This document shows, in pieces, positions 46,501 to 54,423 of a DNA stretch of 64,000 nt. The stretch lies in the NCBI GenBank assembly GCA_028688145.1, contig JAQTYU010000006.1:62001-126000 (forward strand), given 5' to 3'. Every line of letters starts with the position of its first letter. Within the stretch, counting starts at the first letter, position 1. This stretch comes from Thiotrichaceae bacterium. GTDB taxonomy: Bacteria; Pseudomonadota; Gammaproteobacteria; Beggiatoales; Beggiatoaceae. The notes under the pieces are model-generated. The model had not been told where the DNA came from and did not search any database. It saw only the letters and a list, made by a program, of their open reading frames with translations. Position numbers and translations under genes: made by a program.

Positions 46501-46768
46501 AGCTTTGCCAATGTGTGAAATCGAGCGCATCACTTTGTAGAAATAGGGGTCGAAACGCATGGAGCACATAGCTATAGGCTTGTATTTTCTCATCCAAAGC
46601 CACTTTAAATCGTTCTGCACGCAAGTTGAACTCGGCGTGATTGGCATGGTTGATATTATTCATCGCAATATGCCACATAAAAAGTGTGCAGGTTAATGCG
46701 GATAATAATACCAAAGCAGCGGGCAAACGCTGACGCAGAACAGGTGACCATGCGGCAATATTCATCAT
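43517..46768 (-). CDS. CHASE-PAS-PAS hybrid histidine kinase, paralog of next gene
   Basis: The 1083-residue protein has the same layout as its neighbour: TM1, CHASE domain (YYPEMHTVGFTKRI), TM2, two PAS domains, HisKA with NMSHELRTPLN, HATPase (DTGIGIAEED, GTGLGLSITQRL), receiver (DLIITDLVMPVMDG, FIPKPI) and a helical tail. Its two PAS domains are near-copies of each other (FDLAMRGANDGLWDWD and FELAMRGANDGLWDWN), so a PAS duplication occurred inside this gene. In the paralog the second PAS is of another type. It is first gene of a three-gene unit ending at 39039. Confidence 0.92.
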   Translation of the reverse strand: MMNIAAWSPVLRQRLPAALVLLSALTCTLFMWHIAMNNINHANHAEFNLRAERFKVALDEKIQAYSYVLHAFRPLFLQSDALDFTHWQSYANLLRYREYYPEMHTVGFTKRIMAENYQAFSTEMQAKVQPNFMIHPEGVREFYQPVTFVDPFDERAKRSIGFDLWSEPIRRATMETARDTGKTAISHKITLLHSTEQYNNISGFLMFVPIYKNGELPETLEQRRSKLLGFIFSPFSVPQLIGDLRSEDDDLRNGDNVDIGLEIYDGNKTDLNSLMYQDTTSKANYVPQFETELRLNLGQHFWTLRFNTLPEFDQTFQNNVPQLILVSGTLVSLLLSILTLSLTHSRNTLLQKQSIEQALLKSEERFDLAMRGANDGLWDWDVNSSKMYCSPRFNEMLGLPVDQLLSIRDWSALIHPGDVDKAWKDMHAYLDRHCSYYRNLHRMRHHDGHYVWCLSRGTAVWDHEGHPQRVVGTYTDVSQQKAVEEALRHSEERFELAMRGANDGLWDWNIETHNVYYSPRFKQILGLAPEQKLSLESFNALVNPEDRAFIQKSTRDYFAKRLAHYEMRYRVQHQQGHLIWLLSRGIAVWNEAGKAVRMIGTVVDITHTKQVEEELRLSKEAAEHANQAKSIFLANMSHELRTPLNAILGYTQILAWDESLNEQQVEGVNIIRRSGEYLLTLINDILDLSKIEAGRIDLNINAFNFNEFIQGVVDLFKMRAQQKNLAFLYEPLTPMPVGVEGDERRLRQVLINLLGNALKFTKEGGVVLKISYEMPYIRFQIEDTGIGIAEEDINKIFLPFQQVGDQNYRAEGTGLGLSITQRLVNMMNGELQVHSKLGQGSQFIVSLALPVAKALLTHIPEQKPLIIGFEGEPRKILLIDDKWENRSILRNLLTQLGFETLEAEQGALGVEIARETLPDLIITDLVMPVMDGFEATRQLRKIPALAQTPIIAASASVFDYHQQQSRNAGCDDFIPKPIRADILLELLQTHLHLEWKYAAAIAPQAGTQQLEQQSDTELITRLDEEQIEKLVELSKLGDIQAILEYTSSYAHAPEASCIQKIRSLAKNFDLAGIDTLLQQITPH

Positions 46769-46915
46769 ATTAAAACAGCCTGTTACTAGAGTCTTGAGAA
46801 ATTATGCAGTGTGCCCCAACCCAAAATCAGGGCGGGTAAAAATACTATAAGAGCAAAGCCCTCCATTTAATCACTTGAGGGGCGCAATTAATATGCCGAG
46901 TTTTAAAGCGTCATC

Positions 46916-47776
46916 TTATCCAACAAACTTATCGCGCAGCGTCTTGGCGTGGCGTAACAGTGCTAACAAGCGATGACTGTCTTTTTGAATCACCGCATCA
47001 CGCAATTGGTGCAAATGTTGTTCAAAACTTTCGATGATAGAGAGAATAGCTTGGGGATTAGATAGACAAATATCATGCCACATTTGGGGATCGCTGGAAG
47101 CAATACGGCTAAAGTCTCTAAAGCCGCCTGCGGCAAATTGAAAAACATCTTCTTCAGTTTGCATTCCCGCCAAGGTGTTGACTACGGTAAATGCCAAAAC
47201 ATGCGGCAAATGGCTGGTTGCGGCGAGAATTAAATCATGTTGCTCCGCAGACATTTCTATCACATTTGCCCCTGTTTTTAGCCAATATTCAGAAACTTGG
47301 TGTAATGCTTGTTTATCGGTTTCGGCAGTGGGCGTGAGCACAATGCGCCGTTGGTGAAATAATTCGGTGAAAGAAGCTGCCGCGCCTGTTTTTTCAGCCC
47401 CTGCTATCGGGTGTCCTGCCACAAAACGCGGGAAATGTTCCGCTAAATTTTCGCGGGCGGCTTCAATCACACAGGCTTTGACACTGCCGACATCGGTGAT
47501 TAAGGCGTGGGGCGCGAGTGCGGGGCGCATCGCCGCAAAAATTTTTCCCATTGCCATCAAGGGCACGGCAACCACGACTAAATCCGCATCGCGCACCGCC
47601 TCGGCAACATCGACGCTGTAATCGTCAATAATGCCTAATGCAAGCGCGGTTTCGAGGTTGGCGACATCGCGCCCACAGCCTGTGACCTTGCCCACTAGCC
47701 CTGCGTGGCGTAATGCCCGTGCGAAAGAGCCACCAATTAATCCCACACCAATAATTGTAAGTTTTGAAATAAACAT
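46916..47776 (-). CDS. tyrA: Prephenate dehydrogenase
   Basis: The 286-residue protein, read from ATG 47776, starts MFISKLTIIGVGLIGGSFAR, placing the NAD(P) motif GxGLIGGS near the N-terminus as in the family. A longer frame to 47824 adds 16 residues (MPSLYNSIRFPRHITR) without a better ribosome site. Blocks seen are TDVGSVK, VAGHPIAGAEKTGA, and SHLPHVLAFTVVNTL near the dimer helices. It makes 4-hydroxyphenylpyruvate in tyrosine synthesis. No AroH/AroA domain is fused and no aro gene is adjacent. Confidence 0.9.
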   Translation of the reverse strand: MFISKLTIIGVGLIGGSFARALRHAGLVGKVTGCGRDVANLETALALGIIDDYSVDVAEAVRDADLVVVAVPLMAMGKIFAAMRPALAPHALITDVGSVKACVIEAARENLAEHFPRFVAGHPIAGAEKTGAAASFTELFHQRRIVLTPTAETDKQALHQVSEYWLKTGANVIEMSAEQHDLILAATSHLPHVLAFTVVNTLAGMQTEEDVFQFAAGGFRDFSRIASSDPQMWHDICLSNPQAILSIIESFEQHLHQLRDAVIQKDSHRLLALLRHAKTLRDKFVG

Positions 47777-47948
47777 GCGCGTAATATGTCGAGGAAACCG
47801 AATTGAATTGTACAAGGAAGGCAAGATTTAGGTAAGCGTGAAACTTAACTGTTTGTGTAAATCTCAGGGGACGGTGTTGCAAGTTGGTTGACTCTTCATA
47901 GAAATCGGTTAGGATTAGTCGGGTCACTATAAAGGAGGTCATTCACTC

Positions 47949-48839
47949 ATGTTTAAACGTTATTTTACGTCTAGCTTATTATTGCTGTGTGCATTCACAC
48001 AAAACGTATTTGCAGAAGATCGCGTATTGCTTTATCCCGCCACGGTCACGGGCAAAATGCAGGAAATCATCAACACTCTGGTTAATCCTGCAACATCTAA
48101 AGTGGCTTATGAAGCATTATCACAGCCAAGTGGCTATTTTGCTCGGATTGCGCCGCGTAAACATATCATGACTGCGGACAATAAAATTGCCGACAACGCC
48201 ATTTTAGGCACGAAACCTTTTGTGTTCATGACCACGCCAGAAGGCATTCAGGGTAAGGGTTTATTAGATATTTATTTAGATATTGGCTATGAAGCCGAAG
48301 ATATTATTCGCTGGCAACGTGATGAACCGATGGTTGCGATAATTTTCCGCTATGCAGATGACATCAAGCTTTCGCCTGTGAAAGATGGCAAATTGCCCGA
48401 CGATTGGAACAAGAATATTTTTGTGCCTACTTGGGATAACGTGATGAGCTTGTTGGAAAAATTGAGTGCAGACGCACCTGTCAGCCCTGATAAGAAAGGC
48501 GAATTTGCTCCCACGGCATTATTTTTCACCAGCGATGCTGAAAAGCAAATGGCTTTAAATACGCCTGATGCGGTCAAGCAATTGATGAAAACGACCGAAT
48601 ATGCGGTGTTAAAAGCCAATGGCGGCGGTAATTGGGCGTATCGTGATTTAATCGAAAGAAAATTAAGTATTTTTGAACATTTCCGTGGCACGGGACGTAC
48701 TTTAAATGAAGTCATTGATCCGTTCGGAAAAACCCATGATTCAGGTTTATTTGAATTCGTTGCGCCAAACTCCAAGGTCAATGCCTTGCCTGAAGTGGCG
48801 GTGGTGTATTTAGGAAAGCTGTCGATTATCGACCGCTAA
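47949..48839 (+). CDS. Hypothetical secreted protein
   Basis: The 296-residue protein has a signal peptide ending VFA-EDR and a good ribosome site (AAGGAGG) before the ATG. The mature part is mixed alpha/beta, with few cysteines and the block FYRYADD-like IIFRYADDIKLSPV. I do not recognise it. It lies divergent from tyrA, and a hairpin at 48850 follows. Confidence 0.75.
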   Translation: MFKRYFTSSLLLLCAFTQNVFAEDRVLLYPATVTGKMQEIINTLVNPATSKVAYEALSQPSGYFARIAPRKHIMTADNKIADNAILGTKPFVFMTTPEGIQGKGLLDIYLDIGYEAEDIIRWQRDEPMVAIIFRYADDIKLSPVKDGKLPDDWNKNIFVPTWDNVMSLLEKLSADAPVSPDKKGEFAPTALFFTSDAEKQMALNTPDAVKQLMKTTEYAVLKANGGGNWAYRDLIERKLSIFEHFRGTGRTLNEVIDPFGKTHDSGLFEFVAPNSKVNALPEVAVVYLGKLSIIDR

Positions 48840-48849
48840 ATTTAAATAG

Positions 48850-48878
48850 GACTGGCAGTTCTTTGAGGACTGCCAGTC
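48850..48878 (+). terminator. Hairpin after 47949 gene
   Basis: GACTGGCAGT (48850-48859) and ACTGCCAGTC (48869-48878) form a perfect 10-bp stem. No long T-run, but it sits between two convergent genes and may serve both. Confidence 0.65.
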
Positions 48879-48899
48879 TTCAAGCGTGATTTTCAAAAT

Positions 48900-49316
48900 C
48901 TACACTTTTTCGAGCAAGATTTTTTCTGCAAGTAGCACGATATATGCGCCTGCCACAGGTTCAATTTCTAGCAACACATATCCAGATTCCTTCATTTTTT
49001 GAACACGTTGTGCTACGAACTTAGTTTCCCATTCTTTTATGTCTTCATCTTCTTTGGGGTCTCTGCTACGTATCAGGTATAACAAGGTGTCCTGTATGTA
49101 TTCAATGTCTGGACTTTCTGCATCAAAGAAATTAACACACTCAATAATGTTGATCTGACACATCCAATTCAAAATGAAGTCATCCACAGAAATCGCAGTC
49201 AAAATCCATGTATTTGCTTCGTGGTCTAAAATGGTGATTAGCACATCCTGTCCGTGCTCCGTTTGAGTCACAGCCACCGATTGAATAACGGTTTCTACCA
49301 AAAAATCAAAGTTCAT
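48900..49316 (-). CDS. Hypothetical acidic protein
   Basis: The 138-residue soluble protein is acidic, with an N-terminal beta part (VLITILDHEANTWILTA) and a helical C-terminus. No family is recognised. It converges with the 47949 gene and lies 24 bases after the H4MPT-pathway gene stop side, on the same strand, so it could be cotranscribed with it. Confidence 0.65.
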   Translation of the reverse strand: MNFDFLVETVIQSVAVTQTEHGQDVLITILDHEANTWILTAISVDDFILNWMCQINIIECVNFFDAESPDIEYIQDTLLYLIRSRDPKEDEDIKEWETKFVAQRVQKMKESGYVLLEIEPVAGAYIVLLAEKILLEKV

Positions 49317-49340
49317 ACGTTTTCCTTATTAAAAACCGAG

Positions 49341-50381
49341 CTATTTCATCAACCCCAAATACGCCACCGCCACCGCTGGAGCACAATCACTCGCCAATTG
49401 CTGATAATCCGCTTTCACTCGAATGAAATCCCCAAACTCACGATAAGGGCGTTTCAAAGTTTTTGCCCACGAACGTACCAAACCCCGCCCAATTCCCGCG
49501 CCAATCAAAGGCGCATCGCTAGACAATAAGCCCCGAGAAAATTGCAACGCGATAGCGGCTTGAATTTGTTGCTGTTGGCAATCGGCAAGATATTGGGCCA
49601 CCGCTTGCCAATGTTCGAGTGGCGCATCATGCACATCGCGCCCCAACATCCGCGCCAGTCGGCGCGAACTTCCGAATAAGGTTTTTTCCTGCCCATCCGC
49701 ACTGGGCAATTGATCCGCATATTCAGGCAATTTTTTCAGTAAACGGTACACGTCTGCCGTGGTGGCAAAATATTCCGCCATCAAAGGTTGCCATTGCCCC
49801 GCAAACGGCACACGCCCAGTCAAATTCATCACCGCTGTGCGCACCATGCCCGTATAAACCAGCTCGCCTTGTTGCAAACGTTCGGCATCAGAATAACCAC
49901 GATAAGCAACCCGTTGCCCTTGTAAAATCAGCAAGTCGGTGGTAGTGCTGCCCACATCAATGAGTAAACCTTCAGACGTGGCTTGTGCGAGATAATGCGC
50001 GGTTGCCAGCCAATTGGCGGAGGCGATTTTGTCGGTTAAATATAAAGCGGCTTCAGGCAGCACTAAATTATTTACCCCTGCGAAAAAGTAGATTTCAGCA
50101 TGAGCAAGTGCACTTTGTAATTCTTGAATTAAGCTGAGCACGCCTTGATGACGGTCTGGGAACAAATCGACCAACTCGCCTGTCATGGTGACAATATGGC
50201 GGGCTTGCAAACAGTGCGGAACGGCTTCTGCCACCGCTGCAATGGCTTGTTGTAAATGCTGTAAACCTTGCCACAGCGGACAAGGATATTGTGCAACCCA
50301 GAGAATTTCCCCCGTGGGTGCGAGTAAAGCTGCTTTGAGATGTGCCCCGCCAACATCCCAGCCGATAATGTACTGTTGCAT
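49341..50381 (-). CDS. H4MPT-linked C1 transfer pathway protein (hydantoinase/oxoprolinase-like ATPase fold)
   Basis: The 346-residue protein has the ASKHA opening IGWDVGGAHLKAALL (7-21), the second phosphate loop EGLLIDVGSTTTDLLIL (about 136-152), and a C-terminal LIGAGIGRGLVRSWA. This set is typical of the family tied to tetrahydromethanopterin-linked one-carbon metabolism in methylotrophs. Its exact reaction is unknown. Other C1 genes are not next to it, so the assignment implies the pathway is encoded elsewhere. It suggests methanol or formaldehyde oxidation in the host. Confidence 0.8.
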   Translation of the reverse strand: MQQYIIGWDVGGAHLKAALLAPTGEILWVAQYPCPLWQGLQHLQQAIAAVAEAVPHCLQARHIVTMTGELVDLFPDRHQGVLSLIQELQSALAHAEIYFFAGVNNLVLPEAALYLTDKIASANWLATAHYLAQATSEGLLIDVGSTTTDLLILQGQRVAYRGYSDAERLQQGELVYTGMVRTAVMNLTGRVPFAGQWQPLMAEYFATTADVYRLLKKLPEYADQLPSADGQEKTLFGSSRRLARMLGRDVHDAPLEHWQAVAQYLADCQQQQIQAAIALQFSRGLLSSDAPLIGAGIGRGLVRSWAKTLKRPYREFGDFIRVKADYQQLASDCAPAVAVAYLGLMK

Positions 50382-50756
50382 AGTAGAATTTTTTCAATAA
50401 AGCTGTCGCAATTTTAATTATATCTCATTAGTCAGCGGGGGAATTAAAAGAAGCCCTCAAGTCCATTTAGGGAAGAGCTAAAGCACAGGTTTAATTAGCA
50501 AGCCTACCCCTTCAGATAAGGTATTCATATAAGAAAACAGTGCAGTCATATATTTTTTAATCAATTAGTTAGCCTGATTTTTAACTCGGCTCTCGGGAGT
50601 TTAAACATCTCAACAGTTGCCAATATCTTAAATATCCCTCATTCCCCTTTGTCAAAGGGCAAAGTTTAAACTCCTAATTTTTACATTCAGACAATTGCCA
50701 AGGGTTTGGGTACAATAGCAACTCACAAACTAGCTTATTTTACAGGAGATAAAAGC
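50382..50756. other. Intergenic region, no gene seen
   Basis: The stretch is AT-rich. I see only a weak palindrome around 50640-50665 (TTCCCCTTTGTCAAAGGGC) and the ribosome site AGGAG just before 50757. It probably holds the promoters of two divergent units. Confidence 0.6.
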
Positions 50757-51077
50757 ATGACTGAAAGCTACTATCGTCATCACGTCTTTTTTTGCACCAA
50801 TCAAAAAGAAGAAGGCAAAAAATGCTGTGGACAATTTCCTGCAGTCGAGTTGCGGGATTATATGAAACAACAAGTGAAAGCCCTCAAACTCAGTGGTAGA
50901 GGCGCAGTTCGGGTAAATAATGCAGGCTGTATGGATCGCTGTTCACTTGCGCCCGTGCTGGTGGTTTATCCTGATGCAGTGTGGTATCGCTATGAAAATC
51001 AAGCCGACATCGACGAAATTATCCATGAGCATTTTCAAAATGGCACAATTGTCACCCGTTTGAGGATTGAAAAATGA
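50757..51077 (+). CDS. Thioredoxin-like [2Fe-2S] ferredoxin
   Basis: The 106-residue protein starts at 50757 (MTESYYRHHVFFCTNQKEEG), with AGGAG eight bases before. An ATG at 50706 would add 17 residues and has no ribosome site. The four cluster cysteines are visible as C-x(n)-CC (FFCTNQ, KKCCGQ) and NNAGCMDRCSLAP, the pattern of Aquifex-type thioredoxin-fold ferredoxins and NuoE-like domains. It carries electrons or has a structural role. Its stop overlaps the start of the hydrolase gene by 4 bases. Confidence 0.9.
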   Translation: MTESYYRHHVFFCTNQKEEGKKCCGQFPAVELRDYMKQQVKALKLSGRGAVRVNNAGCMDRCSLAPVLVVYPDAVWYRYENQADIDEIIHEHFQNGTIVTRLRIEK

Positions 51078-51715
51078 GTCAAACTTGTACCCCACAACAC
51101 ACGGTGATTGCGGGCGCAGTCGGTGATTTAGAAATTATGCTGAGTTATCCACGCCAGATGACCGAACCGCCTAGCCGTTATGCGGTGGTCTGTCATCCGC
51201 ATCCCTTGCACGGCGGCGCGATGACCAATAAAGTGGTTTACATGATTACCAGCACGTTTAATAGCTTAGGATTGGGCGTGGTGCGTTTTAATTTTCGCGG
51301 TGTAGGTAAAAGTGCAGGCAGTTTTGACCACGGCATCGGGGAAACTGATGATTTAAAAGCAGTCGTTCAGTGGGTTCGTGACAATTACGCGCCCAGCGAA
51401 TTATGGTTGGCAGGCTTTTCCTTTGGCAGTTTTGTGGCAATGCGGGCGCATCGGGAATTAAATGCAAAACGCTTGTTATTAGTCGCGCCTGCGGTGGAAC
51501 GTTTCGATTTTGGCAATTTAAACATCAGTGCTGACATTCCTACGCTGATTATTCAAGGCGATAAAGATGATGTGGTCTCGCCGCAAGCGGTGATTGATTG
51601 GGTGCAAGCCCAAGAAAATAAACCCGAATTTAAATATTTGCCTGATGCAGACCATTTCTTTCATGGTCAATTAAATGCGCTTCGGGATGCGATTAACGAG
51701 GCGTGGGAAAGTTAA
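51074..51715 (+). CDS. Alpha/beta hydrolase (COG2945 type)
   Basis: The 213-residue protein has the COG2945 opening VVCHPHPLHGGAMTNKVVY, FRGVGKSAG, and the nucleophile elbow GFSFGS (Ser). An acid (GDKDDVVSP) and the final His (DADHFFHG) follow. Natural substrate is unknown; members are small esterase-like enzymes. It is translationally coupled to the ferredoxin gene, a pair also conserved elsewhere in proteobacteria as far as I recall. Confidence 0.9.
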   Translation: MSQTCTPQHTVIAGAVGDLEIMLSYPRQMTEPPSRYAVVCHPHPLHGGAMTNKVVYMITSTFNSLGLGVVRFNFRGVGKSAGSFDHGIGETDDLKAVVQWVRDNYAPSELWLAGFSFGSFVAMRAHRELNAKRLLLVAPAVERFDFGNLNISADIPTLIIQGDKDDVVSPQAVIDWVQAQENKPEFKYLPDADHFFHGQLNALRDAINEAWES

Positions 51716-51831
51716 AGGTTATCGTTAAAAACTTGCTAAACTATTCGAGTGAGTTCACTTAGAAATTAAGACCTAACCATAACGCGCTACTGCAATTTTC
51801 TATCATTATTACTTTCCCTACGACACCCGCC

Positions 51832-54423
51832 ATGCCCACGAATCCAAATACCTCTGAAATTTTTGACATTTTGAGCAGAGTCAGCTTATTTGCCAATTTG
51901 GACAAATATGAATTACGCACCATTGCCCAGCGCGCCGAAGTGCAAAGGTTTCAGCGTCATCAACTGATTTTCCGTGAAGGTGACATTGGGCTGTCGATGT
52001 ATTTGATTGTCACGGGTGAAGTGGAAGTGTTCACCAACTCGCCCGACAGCGGAGAAATTCGGCTGGCAGTGTTGCAGCGTGGCAATTATTTTGGGGAACA
52101 ATCCTTGCTGCCCAACAGTTTAGGCAAACGCAACGCCAGCATTCGCGTGTTGCAAGATACCTTGCTGCTGAGCATCGCAGGCACTGATTTTCAAACCCTG
52201 TTACAACACGACCCTCAATTAATCAAAACCTTGCGCAAAACAGGCGAGGCGCAAACTCGTCATAAAATGTTGCAAGAGTTTGTGTTGTTTCATAATTTGC
52301 CGCTGGAAAGCACCATTGAAGGTTGGCTTGAAGAACAGCAGTTTGACGCGGGACAAGTCATTTTACGTGAAGGCGACATTGGCGATAAATTCTATCTAGT
52401 AATTGAAGGGGTGGCGCGGGCGATTCGGCAAGTGGGCACGCAGGATAAATTGCTGGGGCGCATTGGCAAGGGCAGCTTTTTTGGCGAGTTGGCATTAATT
52501 AAACAAGCCCCGCGTGCCGCAACCATTGTGGCAGAAACCCCGTTGCGTGTGGTCACTTTGCGCGGTGATTTATTTTTGTCGCTGTATGGACGTTTTCCAC
52601 AACTGCGCGAGCAGATGGAATATTTAAGCGGTTTTTATCACCAGCCTCAAAAAGGCGTGATTACCCTGCATGGCGGGCAGTTCATGGGCTTGGACAGCTT
52701 CACAGCGGTTTATCACGCGCCGACGGGTATTCAAGTCACCGCGACTAAAGTCGTCGGTAAAGCCATTTTTAACATGCACCGCATCGGCATTACTCACGGC
52801 GAAACCACGCGCTTGGTATTTGAAAAAGAAACCTTAGATGGCAATTTATACCGCGAACTGCATCTGCAAGACCAGCGTATCATCGGCGTGCTCAGCATGG
52901 GCGAGTGGTTAGATTTGGGGCGGGTGCATGATTTAGTGATGGAAGGCAAGGCGATTTATTTCTGGCAAAGCGCGCTGTTTCGGGAAAAGGGCGAATTATG
53001 GCTAGAACGTGAAGCGCGAAATTATTCCGAAGATACGATTATTTGCCGTTGCATGGGGTTAAATCGTCGTGAACTTAATCGTTGTGTGGCAGAAGGCTGT
53101 GACAGCATTGAATCTCTGGCGATTAAAACGGGGGCTTCGCGGGTGTGTGGGGCGTGTGCTCCCTTGTTGTCTGAAATTGTCGGGCGCACGGATATGCAAG
53201 TCTGGCAATTATTGGAAGTGATTCAAAACACGCCCACGGTGAAAACTTTACGCTTTAAACCGCGTGATGAAACGATTACGCCTGCCAAAGTCGGGCAAAT
53301 TATTCAGCTAGAAGCGCAAATTCGGGGACGATGGTTACAGCGTAGTTATATGCTGACCGCGCCCACGCATTGCAATTATTATGAAATCATTGTGCAGCGT
53401 AATGCCTACGGGGTGTTTTCAAGTTGGCTGCATGAGGAATTAACCTATCAGTCTTTCGTGCGTATTTCCAAGCCTGAAGGCAATCCTGCAGTGGCGGATG
53501 AGACTCCCGTATTATTTTTTGTGGGCGGGATTGGGATTGCGCCCGCCTTGGCAATTTTGCGCAGCCGCGCCCAACAGCTCAATCCTGCGTTTTGCTATGT
53601 GGATTATTCGGCACGGAAACCTGATGAATTTATTTATCAGGAGGAATTACGCCATTACAATGAAATTTCCCCCAATTTACACGTTAAGCTGCGCTCCACG
53701 CTGTCGCAGGGCAGAATCACGGCATGTGAAGTGAATCAATTGGTTTGTGCGCATCCCAATGCTCAAGTTTCAGTCTGTGGCTCGCCGCATTATGTGGAAA
53801 GTATTAGCAGTTATTTGGAAGGGGTGAATTTGCCCACGGGACAAGTCCATGTTGAAGAATTTACCTCGCACACAGGTTGGGTAGATAAGTCGTCGATTGC
53901 CTTGCGTCGAGGTTTATGGGTGAGCAGTGTGTTGACTTTGAGCGTGCTTGCTTTGTATTTATTGCTCAGTGTTTTTGCGAAAGGCTATTTGTCTCTGTGG
54001 CTACGCCCTTTGTTGGAATTAGACCCCGATAACAGTATTCAGCATCTCACGGGTTATGGGGTGTTGGGCTTAATTTTTGGTAGTTTAACGATTAGTTTGC
54101 GTAAATATTACCCTAAGTTTTTCAAAGGGAATTACGACCACTGGCGACTAGGGCACAGTGTTTTAGGTGTACCGATTGTTTTATTGTTGGCAATTCACAG
54201 TGAATTGCATTGGGGCGGGCTATTGACCAGTTTATTAATGGCGTGTTTGCTGGCTATTATGGGCGTGGGGGCGGTGAATGCTTTGGTCAGCGTGTGGTTG
54301 GATCACGAGAATAGTTCGCGCTGGCAACGGCTGCGTTACACTTTACATTTATTGCATTTGGGCTTTTTTCTGCCACTGCCTGCCTTGTTGATTATGCATA
54401 TAATTGCGGCGTTTTATTATTAA
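51832..54423 (+). CDS. Cyclic-nucleotide-gated redox fusion: 2x CNB, NirB-like [2Fe-2S], FNR, di-heme membrane domain
   Basis: This 863-residue protein combines four modules. Two cyclic-nucleotide-binding domains come first (about 10-135 and 150-265; FGEQSLLP and FFGELALIKQAPRAA are the phosphate cassettes). The second keeps Glu and Arg; the first lacks the usual Arg. Residues 275-395 resemble the C-terminal dimerization part of NirB-type FAD oxidoreductases. A BFD-like [2Fe-2S] site follows (Cys405, Cys407, Cys439, Cys442). Next is a ferredoxin-NAD(P)+ reductase module (455-680: RSYML at 504, GGIGIAP at 565, VCGSP at 648). The membrane part (695-863) has about five helices with two H-x13-H pairs (His775/His789, His842/His856), as in ferric-reductase/NOX cytochromes b. 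It probably moves electrons from NAD(P)H across the inner membrane under cNMP control. I know no characterized protein with this layout. Confidence 0.88.
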   Translation: MPTNPNTSEIFDILSRVSLFANLDKYELRTIAQRAEVQRFQRHQLIFREGDIGLSMYLIVTGEVEVFTNSPDSGEIRLAVLQRGNYFGEQSLLPNSLGKRNASIRVLQDTLLLSIAGTDFQTLLQHDPQLIKTLRKTGEAQTRHKMLQEFVLFHNLPLESTIEGWLEEQQFDAGQVILREGDIGDKFYLVIEGVARAIRQVGTQDKLLGRIGKGSFFGELALIKQAPRAATIVAETPLRVVTLRGDLFLSLYGRFPQLREQMEYLSGFYHQPQKGVITLHGGQFMGLDSFTAVYHAPTGIQVTATKVVGKAIFNMHRIGITHGETTRLVFEKETLDGNLYRELHLQDQRIIGVLSMGEWLDLGRVHDLVMEGKAIYFWQSALFREKGELWLEREARNYSEDTIICRCMGLNRRELNRCVAEGCDSIESLAIKTGASRVCGACAPLLSEIVGRTDMQVWQLLEVIQNTPTVKTLRFKPRDETITPAKVGQIIQLEAQIRGRWLQRSYMLTAPTHCNYYEIIVQRNAYGVFSSWLHEELTYQSFVRISKPEGNPAVADETPVLFFVGGIGIAPALAILRSRAQQLNPAFCYVDYSARKPDEFIYQEELRHYNEISPNLHVKLRSTLSQGRITACEVNQLVCAHPNAQVSVCGSPHYVESISSYLEGVNLPTGQVHVEEFTSHTGWVDKSSIALRRGLWVSSVLTLSVLALYLLLSVFAKGYLSLWLRPLLELDPDNSIQHLTGYGVLGLIFGSLTISLRKYYPKFFKGNYDHWRLGHSVLGVPIVLLLAIHSELHWGGLLTSLLMACLLAIMGVGAVNALVSVWLDHENSSRWQRLRYTLHLLHLGFFLPLPALLIMHIIAAFYY

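Noticed and set aside
46800..46900. Possible further copy of the CCCCTAAA repeat family
   Set aside because: Shares only short words (GTGCCCCAACCC, GAGGGGCGCA); too little to call.
50640..50665. Possible terminator or riboswitch before the ferredoxin gene
   Set aside because: Only a weak short palindrome without T-run or conserved riboswitch core.
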